Below, piece by piece: positions 51,572-61,087 of a stretch of DNA of 64,000 nucleotides. Numbering within the stretch: position 1 is the first letter of the stretch; each line of letters starts with the position of its first letter. A model generated the notes under the pieces. That model saw only the letters and a list, made by a program, of their open reading frames with translations. It was not told the DNA's origin and did not search any database. Origin of the DNA: CAMCTV01 sp964420985 (GTDB lineage: Bacteria; Bacteroidota; Bacteroidia; Flavobacteriales_D; Sanyastnellaceae); NCBI GenBank assembly GCA_964420985.1, contig CAYQUT010000014.1, positions 1 to 64,000 of the forward strand. Direction: 5' to 3'. The position numbers and the translations under genes are program-made.

Positions 51572-52644
51572 ACTCCTGATTGACTATATGATTCAACAAC
51601 TTCGACCAATGAATCACTTTGTCCGAAAATATCATCCAATGATTTGATCTCTATCTTGGTCTCTGATTTACTTGCATCGAACACGCCCATCATTTTCTTG
51701 TTTCCATTGAAGTAAAATCTACAAATGGGCTTGCGATTGTTGTCATCCAAAATAACGGAGAAATAGGATTGGGCATCTCTGTAAACTATTCGAGAAGCAT
51801 CAACAGTTGAACGCAATATGGACTTCACAATAAAATAAGCTTCCATCTCTTCTACCGTTGTTTCAATCTTTCGCTCATCATTATTTTGTGACTGCTCAGC
51901 GACAGGTGAATTCTCTTCTAAAACAACTTCGTTCTCTTTGTTCAAAGCAGTTTTCAATCGATCTGTAATCCATTCATTGACGGTTTGGGAGCAAGACTTG
52001 CGCACATAGTCTTGAAACTGCTGCATCACCTTCTCTGTAGCTCTTCCAGGATAAACTTGATTCACAAAAAACTTCACAAAAACATCCGAAGGAGTTTTAA
52101 ACTCTTGAGATAAAATATTCTTAATCTCTTTGATATACTTCAACTCACTGGCGGTATTCAGAATCTCATCTATCTTAAAATAATCACGATGAAACTTTTT
52201 TAACTCTTCGATTTGAACATCATTGATCTCTGCTATATCAAACTCAAAAAATGGTTTCTCATCCATTTTATTGGCCTCTACCAAATCGGAATAGAACTTA
52301 TACTTTACTCCATTTGTCAATACACCAAACTTAGCCTTTGATACATGGAAATAGCGCAACAATTGACCATCATGCAAATCCAAATTCTGCGCCCAATGTT
52401 TGCATTCTACAAGAATGACCGGCTGACCATCACGAAAAATGGCATAATCAATCTTTTCTCCCTTCTTGGTTCCTATATCTGATATGAACTCTGGAACAAC
52501 TTCTAAGGGGTTAAACACATCGTATCCCAAAGCTTGAATAAATGGCATAATAAAGGCGTTTTTGGTGGCCTCTTCTGTTAGAATATTCTCCTTTAATTTG
52601 AGAACCCGATCTCCTATCTGTCTCACTACATCTTTAAAATCCAT
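51568..52644 (-). CDS. Stand-alone type I restriction HsdR-N-like endonuclease
   Basis: 358 residues, no signal peptide. The N-terminal half is an HSDR_N_2-type PD-(D/E)XK nuclease: 'TEEATKNAFIMPFIQALGYD', 'VPEFISDIGTKKGEKIDYAI' (Asp) and 'VILVECKHW' (E-x-K). No helicase motor or HsdM/HsdS is present, so it is not a working type I enzyme. The C-terminal half (~265-345) is a separate alpha/beta domain of DUF-type seen with such nucleases. Could be a defence effector or a DNA-processing enzyme. Confidence 0.82.
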   Translation of the reverse strand: MDFKDVVRQIGDRVLKLKENILTEEATKNAFIMPFIQALGYDVFNPLEVVPEFISDIGTKKGEKIDYAIFRDGQPVILVECKHWAQNLDLHDGQLLRYFHVSKAKFGVLTNGVKYKFYSDLVEANKMDEKPFFEFDIAEINDVQIEELKKFHRDYFKIDEILNTASELKYIKEIKNILSQEFKTPSDVFVKFFVNQVYPGRATEKVMQQFQDYVRKSCSQTVNEWITDRLKTALNKENEVVLEENSPVAEQSQNNDERKIETTVEEMEAYFIVKSILRSTVDASRIVYRDAQSYFSVILDDNNRKPICRFYFNGNKKMMGVFDASKSETKIEIKSLDDIFGQSDSLVEVVESYSQSGV

Positions 52645-52757
52645 ATTTCTTGTTGTATTATAATCCTACTACAAAAGAAATTCAATAAACCCGGAGCTAA
52701 GATTCCCAATGTTTGTAATTTATTCTCTACAGGAATAGATTATCCAATGGCTTTTAT

Positions 52758-52765
52758 TAGTTTTG
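52758..52765 (+). promoter_or_regulatory. -7 box for the XRE regulator
   Basis: TAGTTTTG (exact TAnnTTTG) ends 24 bp before ATG 52790. Codons upstream of that ATG overlap this box, which supports ATG 52790. Confidence 0.5.
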
Positions 52766-52789
52766 AATGACAATCAGAAAAAGAACATT

Positions 52790-53164
52790 ATGGAATACAG
52801 TGCGGTAAATATTGGTCACAAGGTGAAAAAACTAAGAGAATTAAAAAACTTCACCCAAAACCACATGGCCCAAGAATTGGGCATTACACAAAGCGCCTAT
52901 TCCAAAATGGAGATGGGAGAAACTGAAATCACTTTTCACAAATTGGAACGCATCTCAGAAATTCTTGGCATTTCGCTAGAAGACATTTCCAGCTTTAATG
53001 AGCAAATGATCTTTAATGTTATGCACAACCAGACTGGAAATGGTTTTGTCGTCAATAAAGGCGTTTCCGATCAAGAAAGAAAACTATACGAAGATCAAAT
53101 CAGATTACTCCAAGAACAAAATGACTATCTCAAAAGAATGCTGGAAAAAGTCCTTGAGAAATAA
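52790..53164 (+). CDS. XRE-family transcriptional regulator
   Basis: 124 residues from ATG 52790. HTH_3 at ~8-65: 'VKKLRELKNFTQNHMAQELG', 'ITQSAYSKMEMGETEITFHK', then a linker and a C-terminal coiled coil ('YEDQIRLLQEQNDYLKRMLE') for dimerisation. This is a common Bacteroidota type. It diverges from the nuclease operon and could regulate it, though many copies are stand-alone. Confidence 0.88.
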   Translation: MEYSAVNIGHKVKKLRELKNFTQNHMAQELGITQSAYSKMEMGETEITFHKLERISEILGISLEDISSFNEQMIFNVMHNQTGNGFVVNKGVSDQERKLYEDQIRLLQEQNDYLKRMLEKVLEK

Positions 53165-53188
53165 GCCAGCCTTAAAATAGTCCAACAA

Positions 53189-53214
53189 AAAAAGCCACCT
53201 CACGGTGGCTTTTT
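53189..53214. terminator. Bidirectional terminator
   Basis: Stem AAAAAGCCACC / GGTGGCTTTTT with loop TCAC between convergent genes. The A and T flanks allow termination from both sides. Confidence 0.92.
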
Positions 53215-53232
53215 CAATATTGTGCACTTGTA

Positions 53233-54777
53233 TTATTCTACAACAACACGTTGAGTGATTTTCTTTCCATTGGAAATCATTTCCACAAAGTACAATCCAC
53301 GGTTCAACTCATTGTTGAAAGTAAATTGTTGAGCGTTAACCGTTGTGTTTTGGAAAACCACTTGACCCATTACGTTGTAAACACGCAAAGCTGAAATGTT
53401 CTTGTTGTGCTTTACAACAAACTGACCATTGTTTGGATTAGGATAAACAACAAAAGAATTGTTCTCTGTTTCGTTCACTCCAACTGTGCAAGGAGCACCT
53501 GGCAAGTTCAAAGCACACATCAAACGTGGCGCAGTGTACATTTGGATGGTATCGATAAAGGTCTTTGCCTTCAATTCTGACATATCAGGATTAGTAGCCA
53601 AACCATTCGCATTGTTTGGATTGGTTGGCGCCCACCATTCCCAAGGTGCTGTATCATAAGGCTGTGTCGCAGGACGAACGAAAGGATACAAACCATACAA
53701 ACCATTGTTGTGCAAATTGGCACCTGCTGTAATTGCTGGGAAAGGATCATTGGCAGGATCTTCCAAAGAAGCAAATACATCATTGTTACCATACAATCCC
53801 GCCATTTGTTGAATGGTCAAGCTTCCACTTACTTCTACTACATTCAAGTTAAAACCAGGAACGATTACCATTCCATTGCCATAAGGAGCAAATGGGTCAG
53901 AAGGTGATTGGAAAGAAATCAAAGGACCATCACCCTCGTCAAACCAAGATGAATCGCCCATAGCACCACCCAAATTCACTGTGCAATTAACACCTGAACC
54001 ATAACCTACGTGGTTGGGGTAGCACAACGTATCTTCAGAACCTGGTGCAACCAGTCCCAAAGAAGTTCCCCATGTTGTACCATCAATGTTACCATTCAAG
54101 TTTTCCAAAATCATGGGAACTGGAATTGGACCATTTGGCGTTTGTACCATGCGGGTGAACTTAGGCAACAACATGTCCTCATAAATGTCCAAACCTGCGT
54201 TAGCCAATGTTATGTAACCACCTGTTCCTTGACCAAAAGCAACGATGCGGGTTGAGTCAATACCATAAACATTGCTCATTTCAGCAACTGACTTTCTGAA
54301 ATAACGCACAGCAGTACGGCAATCTTGTACCCCTCTGTAAGCAGCGTTGATCAAACTGTAAACACGACCTTCCTGTGAAGTATCAACTGGATTCCATCCT
54401 AGACGGTAATCGCAAGAAGCTACTACATAACCCATTTTAGCAAAACGGGTGCAGATCTCAACTGCTGAAGAATCGCTTTTGGTTCCACCTGTTCCACCAT
54501 TTTGTGGATGAGGTAGAAAGTTACCTGTGTGGAAATACAACATCAAAGGACGCGCTGTTTCTACGTCGCCTGCAGGTGTATATATGTCCATAGCCAATGG
54601 CTGTGGAATAGCTTGTCCCAATTGTGGAAATAATAGTACGGTAGCATTCACACCGTATACCACATCTTGTTGAACGTTAACATCTGTAAATACCTCATTG
54701 AGGTATCTCGTCTGAGCTTGAGCCGTTGAAACGACTCCGGCCACCAAAATGGCCATGATTGTGTAGAGTTTTCTCAT
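53233..54777 (-). CDS. Secreted alpha/beta-hydrolase-fold protein with T9SS tail; nucleophile Ser replaced by Gly
   Basis: 514 residues from ATG 54777; ATG 54795, which would overlap the receptor stop as ATGA, is an alternative. Signal peptide to about AQAQ, then a carboxylesterase-like domain: 'MDIYTPAGD', oxyanion-type 'FHTGNF', 'GYVVASCDYRLGW', 'QDCRTAVRYFRK'. The nucleophile elbow reads GFGQGTGG-like 'FGQGTGG': Gly184 stands where GxSxG has Ser. The C-terminal ~75 residues ('VYPNPNNGQFVV'...'LYFVEMISNGKKITQRVVVE') are a type A T9SS domain. Likely a surface binding protein rather than an esterase. Confidence 0.85.
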   Translation of the reverse strand: MRKLYTIMAILVAGVVSTAQAQTRYLNEVFTDVNVQQDVVYGVNATVLLFPQLGQAIPQPLAMDIYTPAGDVETARPLMLYFHTGNFLPHPQNGGTGGTKSDSSAVEICTRFAKMGYVVASCDYRLGWNPVDTSQEGRVYSLINAAYRGVQDCRTAVRYFRKSVAEMSNVYGIDSTRIVAFGQGTGGYITLANAGLDIYEDMLLPKFTRMVQTPNGPIPVPMILENLNGNIDGTTWGTSLGLVAPGSEDTLCYPNHVGYGSGVNCTVNLGGAMGDSSWFDEGDGPLISFQSPSDPFAPYGNGMVIVPGFNLNVVEVSGSLTIQQMAGLYGNNDVFASLEDPANDPFPAITAGANLHNNGLYGLYPFVRPATQPYDTAPWEWWAPTNPNNANGLATNPDMSELKAKTFIDTIQMYTAPRLMCALNLPGAPCTVGVNETENNSFVVYPNPNNGQFVVKHNKNISALRVYNVMGQVVFQNTTVNAQQFTFNNELNRGLYFVEMISNGKKITQRVVVE

Positions 54778-54791
54778 ATTGTTTTTGTTTA

Positions 54792-57629
54792 TCATTTTGA
54801 TACTTTATTCCATTCGTATCTCAGGCTAAGATACGCCAATCTTCCAATTCTTGGACCACCATAAGTTTGAAACTGATAGTTGTTCAACAAATTAGAAGCA
54901 CCTAATTTGATGTTTAAATTCGTTTTTTTCCATTGATAATTAACTTGGGCATCAACCAAATCATAAGTGGGTACCATACCCGTAAACTGCGGTGATCCCT
55001 CAAATACAAAGCCCTGAACCCACTTGTAATTCACGCTGTAACCCCACTCATTGCCTGCTTTATCCGCAAACAAATGCTCACCATTCACACCCAAATTGTA
55101 CTTGTTCTTGGGCGTGTTAAAAGCGGGGACGATAGGATCATTTTCATCGGACTTTACCAAAGCATTCCATGAGTAATTGGCAGATAGGCTGTGTTTTTCA
55201 TGAAAATAATATTGAACACCAACATTGATTCCTTGCGTAGTCACTTTACTCTGGGCATTTGCGGAATATCGGTAAACTACGATATCACTTGGCAGTCCAG
55301 ATGTCGCATCAAAATTGGCTGTTAAACCAATATTGTATCCGATAAAATCTGTGTACTGACTCAAATAAGTGCTGGCATCAACGTACACTTTTTTCCAACT
55401 TCCACGATAACCCACCTCGAAGGTTTTCACACGCTCAGGTTTGATAGGGGCAATATCAAAATATTTCAATTCACTAACATCCAATGCTCCTCGGTATTTT
55501 TGAAATGAAGCCAATGTGATAAGATCCTGAGCACCACTCAAATTTCCACTTAACGTGGCTGGACCTACATTCAAGAATAAATATTGATCGGTTAATGTCG
55601 GATTACGCAAAGCTGAAGAGAAAGAATACCTGATGAAATGTCCTTGCTTTGGCTTTAATACCAACGAAGCTGCAGGACTCCAAATCATATCGAAATTCTT
55701 GTTTTTATCTGCTCTCAATGTCGCCGTAAAAATTACTTTTTCGTTCTGTGACGTTTTTTCTAGACCCTGATAAAATCCGAATTCATACGTTGTAATGCGT
55801 TTGCTGGAATCAGAGAATATAGTACCTTGACTATTGGGACGATATAATCTACCGCTTGCACCTGATTTCATCCTCCAACCTTTCAATTCCCATTGATACT
55901 CACCTTGTCCATTGTACAATGATGAACGATCAGAGAATCTAGTACCTCGCTCTACTTTGTTATTTTTTCTTGAAACAATATCGTTGAATTTTTCATCAAA
56001 CAAATCAGTGCCTGGGGTGAAATATCCTTCAATGTTTTCCATGGGAAGATTGGCTGTTCCTGCATTTGTCATGGCTTCAACTTCGTTGTGCCATTGCGTC
56101 AATGAATCTTGGTACTGAGTAGTCCATACATTGAGTGCCTGGTAATCATAAGGCAAATAAAATTGAGAATAAGTTGGATCTACAACAGGACCTGGCCAAT
56201 TGGGATTCAGCTCTAATTCAGGATAGCCACCAACAGCGTTGATTCTTGGATTGATGTATTGGTTCCAATATTTTGAATAAACCTTAGCCCAATTCTCATT
56301 GCTTCTTGCATCATCCAATAATTTCAATGCCGTAAAGTAAGGGTCATAACTGTTACCTGCATCTTCTCCCGTCCCATACAACCTAACGAAATATTTGTTG
56401 GCTTTGTTTAACTCAACTTTACCTTGATAGAACAGAATATCTTTTAAACTAAAACGATTGTCTCCCTGATAAACAGTGGTTCCTCCACCTACGTTTCCGC
56501 CAACAACCAACTCGGGACTTTCACTCAGCAACTCTGGTTTCAATCGAAAATGAGCTGCCACATTGGCTTTGTAATTTTCCGTGTTGTAATCCACCAAATC
56601 GGACTCTTTGTATCCAGTTCTGTAGAAAGTTCCAAGGCCTCTGTAGTTCCACGGTGACACGGATGAAAAATCATTGGCTGCAAAATATTCATCTCCATAA
56701 ATATTCACCGCATCCCATCTCCCCGGGTTACTAGAATTGTTGGGGGAGTTCTCTGTTGGATCGTAATTGGTTGCCTCCCAGTCATAAGCGCGCATTGCGA
56801 AGGCATTGACTTTTAAAGCAACATAATCAAATCCTTTTTTATTTTTAAATGCATCAGCCCATCGAACAGAAGCTTCCGTTAAATTCCGCTCTCCCACTCG
56901 AAGTTGCGCACTCACTCCTTTAAACATAAAAGGATTTTTTGTTGACATGGCCACCACTCCATTAAATGCACCAGGGCCGTAATATGCACTGCTAGCTCCC
57001 TGAATAATCTCTACGGAACGAACATCCAAATCGGGAGCTCCTAAGAAATTACCCAATGAAAAATTCAGACCCGGAGATTGGTTGTCTACTCCGTCGATGA
57101 GCTGCAAAGTTCTTACTGGAGATGTAGAGTTGAATCCACGCGTATTGATGATCCTGAAACCAAGAGAGGCTGTAGTTAAATCAACTCCCTTCAATGCACC
57201 AAGGCTTTCATAAAAATTGCCTGTTGCACTTTGCTTGATGGCTTTAAGATCCAGCGTCTCAATGGTCAGAGCTCCTTGTTTGATTTTTTGAGAAATGCGG
57301 TCATCATAAATTTGAAGAACAGGACCTCGATCATCCGGAACCTCTTCCATCTCAATCACCAAATCACTGGTATTCTTATAGCAATTGACGTATTTTTTTT
57401 CAAAGCCTATGGCATTCACCACAAGCACGCAAGGAAACTTGAGCGGAGTCAAACTGAACTTCCCATCTGCATCTGCTATAACACCTGTAGTTGTGCCTTC
57501 TATCTGAATGGATGCAAATGGCAATGGTTGTTTATTGCTTTGCTCTTGAACAACACCTTGAACATAGAACTGACCGAACATTACCGGAGCGGCAATAAAA
57601 GCAAATACGAAAATTATAACACTTCTCAT
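54792..57629 (-). CDS. TonB-dependent outer-membrane receptor
   Basis: 945 residues. Signal peptide, a carboxypeptidase-regulatory-like domain (~22-100, 'VQGVVQEQSNKQPLPFASIQ'), a plug (~110-245, 'GFRIINTRGFNSTSP', 'VEIIQGASSAYYGPGAFNGV') and a 22-strand barrel to the C-terminus ('LAYLSLRYEW'). It carries no SusC signature or SusD partner. A TTG precedes the chosen ATG. It probably imports a ligand handled by the downstream T9SS pseudo-esterase, with which it forms an operon. Confidence 0.92.
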   Translation of the reverse strand: MRSVIIFVFAFIAAPVMFGQFYVQGVVQEQSNKQPLPFASIQIEGTTTGVIADADGKFSLTPLKFPCVLVVNAIGFEKKYVNCYKNTSDLVIEMEEVPDDRGPVLQIYDDRISQKIKQGALTIETLDLKAIKQSATGNFYESLGALKGVDLTTASLGFRIINTRGFNSTSPVRTLQLIDGVDNQSPGLNFSLGNFLGAPDLDVRSVEIIQGASSAYYGPGAFNGVVAMSTKNPFMFKGVSAQLRVGERNLTEASVRWADAFKNKKGFDYVALKVNAFAMRAYDWEATNYDPTENSPNNSSNPGRWDAVNIYGDEYFAANDFSSVSPWNYRGLGTFYRTGYKESDLVDYNTENYKANVAAHFRLKPELLSESPELVVGGNVGGGTTVYQGDNRFSLKDILFYQGKVELNKANKYFVRLYGTGEDAGNSYDPYFTALKLLDDARSNENWAKVYSKYWNQYINPRINAVGGYPELELNPNWPGPVVDPTYSQFYLPYDYQALNVWTTQYQDSLTQWHNEVEAMTNAGTANLPMENIEGYFTPGTDLFDEKFNDIVSRKNNKVERGTRFSDRSSLYNGQGEYQWELKGWRMKSGASGRLYRPNSQGTIFSDSSKRITTYEFGFYQGLEKTSQNEKVIFTATLRADKNKNFDMIWSPAASLVLKPKQGHFIRYSFSSALRNPTLTDQYLFLNVGPATLSGNLSGAQDLITLASFQKYRGALDVSELKYFDIAPIKPERVKTFEVGYRGSWKKVYVDASTYLSQYTDFIGYNIGLTANFDATSGLPSDIVVYRYSANAQSKVTTQGINVGVQYYFHEKHSLSANYSWNALVKSDENDPIVPAFNTPKNKYNLGVNGEHLFADKAGNEWGYSVNYKWVQGFVFEGSPQFTGMVPTYDLVDAQVNYQWKKTNLNIKLGASNLLNNYQFQTYGGPRIGRLAYLSLRYEWNKVSK

Positions 57630-57669
57630 CAAAGCGAATATCGCCCAAAATGATGTAAGAATAAAAACC

Positions 57670-60033
57670 TTACTCTTGGATTATCCCTAGTACAGTGTCG
57701 ATAACCTCTTCTACAGATGGCTTACTAAAATAATCTCCATCTGTGCCATATGCAGGTAAATGAGGCTTTGCAGACAATGTTACCGGAGCTGCATCAAGGT
57801 ATTGGTAACCTCGTTGACGGTGTAACACATCATTCAACAAATAAGCTGCAGCACCTCCTGGCACATCCTCGTCCACAATCAACAAACGATTGGTCTTTTT
57901 CAAAGATTGAACACAAACATTGGTTTCATCGAAAGGCAATAAAGTTCTGGCATCCACGAGTTCAACTGAAATATCCATGGCCTCCAATTCTTTGGCCGCA
58001 GCTTGACATATATTGAATGTAGAACCATAAGACAATAAAGTCAGATCTGTTCCTTCTTTTACAATTTCAGCAATACCAATAGGACTCTTGTATTCCCCTA
58101 AATTATTTGGCATCTTTTCTTTTGAGCGATAACCATTCAAACATTCCACAACCAATGCGGGTTCATCACTCTCCAAAAGTGTTGCATACATTCCTGCGGC
58201 ATCAGTCATATTGCGTGGTACACAAACAATCATACCGCGCAAACTATTGATGATGGCTCCCATCGGACTTCCACTGTGCCAAATCCCTTCCAATCGATGC
58301 CCTCTTGTACTAATGATGGCTGGTGCTTTCTGACCTCCTGCTGTTCTGTAACGAACAGAAGCTAAATCATCACGCATGATTTGCAAAGCGTAATAGATAT
58401 AATCCAAATATTGAATTTCCGCCACCGGACGCAAACCTCTCATGGACATTCCTATTGCCTGTCCTAAGATAGATGCTTCGCGAATACCGGTATCACTGAC
58501 ACGAATCTCACCATATTTCTCTTGGAGTCCTTCACAGGTTTGATTAACACCTCCAATTTTTCCGACATCTTCCCCAAAGATTAAAACTTCGGGTCTCTTA
58601 CTCATTTGATAGTCCCAAAAATCGCGAAGTATCACACGACCATCTACCATTTCTGATTCGTTGTTGTATGATGGGGCAACACTTGACACTTTGGAAACGG
58701 ACAAGTTGCCCTCACTGTACAAATGGCTACTGTATTGGCTTTGGTACTTGTTCTTCAAATACAATTGCCATTGCTTCAAAGCTTTGGACTGTTCACCTTC
58801 GCCGACAATACGCAATACTTTGTGCATGGTACCCATCAATTCCTTTTTCCCAGCATCTTTCATCGCTGTTAAAGTCTGAATCAAAGGTCCGCATTGGGGA
58901 TGACTTTGAAAAGATGAAAGGTGGTGCAAAGTAGCCTGTACATCTTCATCGATAGAAGCTCTGAAAGCTGACCAAGCCGCCTTTTGCTCTTCACGAACAA
59001 ATTGCTTGGCTTCATTTTGTATCTCATCCAACTCCGTTTCCGAAGCAACGCCCTGAGCCAAAATAAATTTCTTAAACTGCACCAAACAATCCCAGTCCTT
59101 GTACCACTCCAATAGTTCAGCAGACTTGTAACGCTCATGAGAACCTGATGTGGAATGACCTTGAGGCTGAGTCAATTCTTCAACATGAACCAAAACGGGT
59201 ATATGTTGCTCTCGGCAGAGCTTCACGGCTTTGGCATAAGTCAAAATCAATTCGGCATAATTCCATCCTTTGACCTTGAAAATTTTTATTCCGTCACCGT
59301 TGTCATTTAAATCAAAACCTGCCATGGCTTCTGAGATGCTTTCCTTGGCTGTTTGAAACTTCTTGGGTACACTGATTCCCCAACCATTGTCCCAAACACT
59401 CATGCACAAAGGTACCTTCAGCACCGCTGCTGCATTCATACTTTCCCAGAACAAACCTTCTGATGTAGAGCTATCACCGATTGTACCAAAAGCCACCTCG
59501 TTTCCATGATCTGAGAAGTGAGCCCAATCATGCAATTCCTTCACCTCTTTAAAAATCTTGCTGGCTTGTGCCAATCCCAATAAACGAGGCATTTGACCAC
59601 CTGTTGGTGAAATATCGGAAGAAGAGTTGAACATGTCCATCAAGTTCTTCCAATTTCCTTGATCATCAATAGTACGTGTGGCATAGTGTCCGCCCATCTG
59701 GCGACCGCCACTAGCAGGCTCTTGCGCAACGTCGGTATGCGCATACAAGGCAGCGAAATATTGACGAACAGAAAGTTCGCCAACCGCCATCATAAAAGTT
59801 TGATCTCTGTAATATCCTGAGCGCCAATCACCCTTTTTAAAAGCACGCGCCATGGCAATTTGAGCCACCTCTTTACCGTCTCCAAAAATTCCGAATTTGG
59901 CTTTTCCTGTGAGTACTTCTTTTCGACCCAATAAAGAGGCCTCTCTGCTCACCCAAGCTAAACGGTAGTCGTGCAACAGAATTTGCTGTGCACTCAACCC
60001 CGTTTGATGTATTGACAAAACAAAATTTGACAT
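57670..60033 (-). CDS. Fused 2-oxo acid dehydrogenase E1 alpha/beta, branched-chain type
   Basis: 787 residues. The alpha half (~1-390) has 'SREASLLGRKEVLTGKAKFG', 'SGYYRDQTFMMAVGE', 'GGRQMGGHYATR' and the TPP site 'IGDSSTSEGLFWESMNAA'...'WDNGWGIS'. The beta half (~455-787) has 'VLIFGEDVGKIGGVNQTCEG', 'RVSDTGIREASILGQAIGMS', 'RPVAEIQYLDYIYYALQ' and 'DARTLLPFDETNV'. This alpha-beta fusion is typical of Bacteroidota and likely works with the E2 at 19.8-21.1 kb on branched-chain 2-oxo acids, supplying branched fatty-acid precursors. Confidence 0.92.
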   Translation of the reverse strand: MSNFVLSIHQTGLSAQQILLHDYRLAWVSREASLLGRKEVLTGKAKFGIFGDGKEVAQIAMARAFKKGDWRSGYYRDQTFMMAVGELSVRQYFAALYAHTDVAQEPASGGRQMGGHYATRTIDDQGNWKNLMDMFNSSSDISPTGGQMPRLLGLAQASKIFKEVKELHDWAHFSDHGNEVAFGTIGDSSTSEGLFWESMNAAAVLKVPLCMSVWDNGWGISVPKKFQTAKESISEAMAGFDLNDNGDGIKIFKVKGWNYAELILTYAKAVKLCREQHIPVLVHVEELTQPQGHSTSGSHERYKSAELLEWYKDWDCLVQFKKFILAQGVASETELDEIQNEAKQFVREEQKAAWSAFRASIDEDVQATLHHLSSFQSHPQCGPLIQTLTAMKDAGKKELMGTMHKVLRIVGEGEQSKALKQWQLYLKNKYQSQYSSHLYSEGNLSVSKVSSVAPSYNNESEMVDGRVILRDFWDYQMSKRPEVLIFGEDVGKIGGVNQTCEGLQEKYGEIRVSDTGIREASILGQAIGMSMRGLRPVAEIQYLDYIYYALQIMRDDLASVRYRTAGGQKAPAIISTRGHRLEGIWHSGSPMGAIINSLRGMIVCVPRNMTDAAGMYATLLESDEPALVVECLNGYRSKEKMPNNLGEYKSPIGIAEIVKEGTDLTLLSYGSTFNICQAAAKELEAMDISVELVDARTLLPFDETNVCVQSLKKTNRLLIVDEDVPGGAAAYLLNDVLHRQRGYQYLDAAPVTLSAKPHLPAYGTDGDYFSKPSVEEVIDTVLGIIQE

Positions 60034-60037
60034 GACG

Positions 60038-60045
60038 CAAAGATA
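60038..60045 (-). promoter_or_regulatory. -7 box for the fused E1 gene
   Basis: Minus-strand TATCTTTG (exact TAnnTTTG) lies only 4 bp before ATG 60033. TTTG about 22 bp further upstream could be -33. Initiation would fall at or near the ATG, implying a leaderless mRNA. Confidence 0.5.
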
Positions 60046-60087
60046 ACTTATCCCCTTGCAATCATGTCAAATTTTAATCGATTCTCA

Positions 60088-61032
60088 TTAATGACCTTTG
60101 GCCGCCAAATAACGCTCTGCATCCAAAGCAGCCATGCATCCCGTTCCAGCTGCTGTAATGGCTTGGCGATAAGTTTTATCAGCCGCATCACCTGCTACAA
60201 AAACACCTTCAATATTGGTCTTTGAAGAACCTGGTGTATTTAAGATGTAACCCACTTCATCTGTATTGATCCAAGGTTTGAAAACATCGGTGTTTGGCTT
60301 ATGACCGATGGCTACGAAGAATCCGGTAATGGCTACTTCACGGGTCTCAGAACCGTTGATATTAAATCGAGCTCCAGTTACACCGTCTGTACCTAAAACT
60401 TCTTCTGTTGTAGCGTTCCAAATCACTTCGATATTGGGCGTGTTCATCACTCGATGTTGCATAGCCTTACTTGCACGCATCTTATCGCTTCTCACAATCA
60501 TATACACTTTGTTGCACAACTTGGCTAGATAAGTTGCCTCCTCAGCTGCTGTATCTCCTGCTCCAACAATGGCCACATCTTGACCACGGTAAAAGAATCC
60601 ATCACACACCGCGCATGCACTTACACCACCTCCGATATCCCGCAACCGCAATTCACTTTCCAAACCCAACCACTTGGCAGAGGCTCCAGTAGAAATAATC
60701 ACAGCATCAGCACTCACGACATGTTTTCCATTATCAAACTCTACAATGTGCTTTGGCCCTGTGAAATCAACTTTTGTTGCCCAACCTGAACGAACATCGG
60801 TTCCAAAACGCAATGCCTGATTCTTTAAATCTTCCATCATTTCTGGACCTTTAATACCACTCGGATAACCTGGGAAATTATCTACTTCAGTGGTGTCCAT
60901 CAATTGCCCTCCTGGCTGATTCCCCATGTACATCACAGGTTTTAGATCCGCACGTGCAGCATAAATCGCTGCGGTATATCCTGCAGGACCACTTCCGATG
61001 ATCAAGCAATGTATGTGTTCTTTTGGTTCCAT
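60088..61032 (-). CDS. trxB: Thioredoxin reductase
   Basis: 314 residues. FAD site 'IIGSGPAGYTAAIYAARADL', redox-active disulfide CAVC in 'SACAVCDGFF', NADPH site 'VAIVGAGDTAAEEATYLA', and C-terminal 'GVFVAGDAADKTYRQAITAA'. Normal length for low-Mr TrxB. It keeps thioredoxin reduced using NADPH. A -7 box TATATTTG precedes it, and the heptad repeat tract begins about 30 bp further upstream. Confidence 0.97.
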   Translation of the reverse strand: MEPKEHIHCLIIGSGPAGYTAAIYAARADLKPVMYMGNQPGGQLMDTTEVDNFPGYPSGIKGPEMMEDLKNQALRFGTDVRSGWATKVDFTGPKHIVEFDNGKHVVSADAVIISTGASAKWLGLESELRLRDIGGGVSACAVCDGFFYRGQDVAIVGAGDTAAEEATYLAKLCNKVYMIVRSDKMRASKAMQHRVMNTPNIEVIWNATTEEVLGTDGVTGARFNINGSETREVAITGFFVAIGHKPNTDVFKPWINTDEVGYILNTPGSSKTNIEGVFVAGDAADKTYRQAITAAGTGCMAALDAERYLAAKGH

Positions 61033-61051
61033 ATCTTTTTCAAATTTTCGA

Positions 61052-61059
61052 CAAATATA
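61052..61059 (-). promoter_or_regulatory. -7 box for trxB
   Basis: Minus-strand TATATTTG, exact consensus, ends 19 bp before ATG 61032. Its -33 region borders the repeat tract starting at 61088. Confidence 0.55.
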
Positions 61060-61087
61060 ATCGGGATAAGAAAAGTAATCTTTAAAC

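Noticed and set aside
51568..52644. Complete type I restriction-modification system
   Set aside because: Only the HsdR N-terminal nuclease part is present. There is no helicase motor, methylase or specificity subunit nearby.
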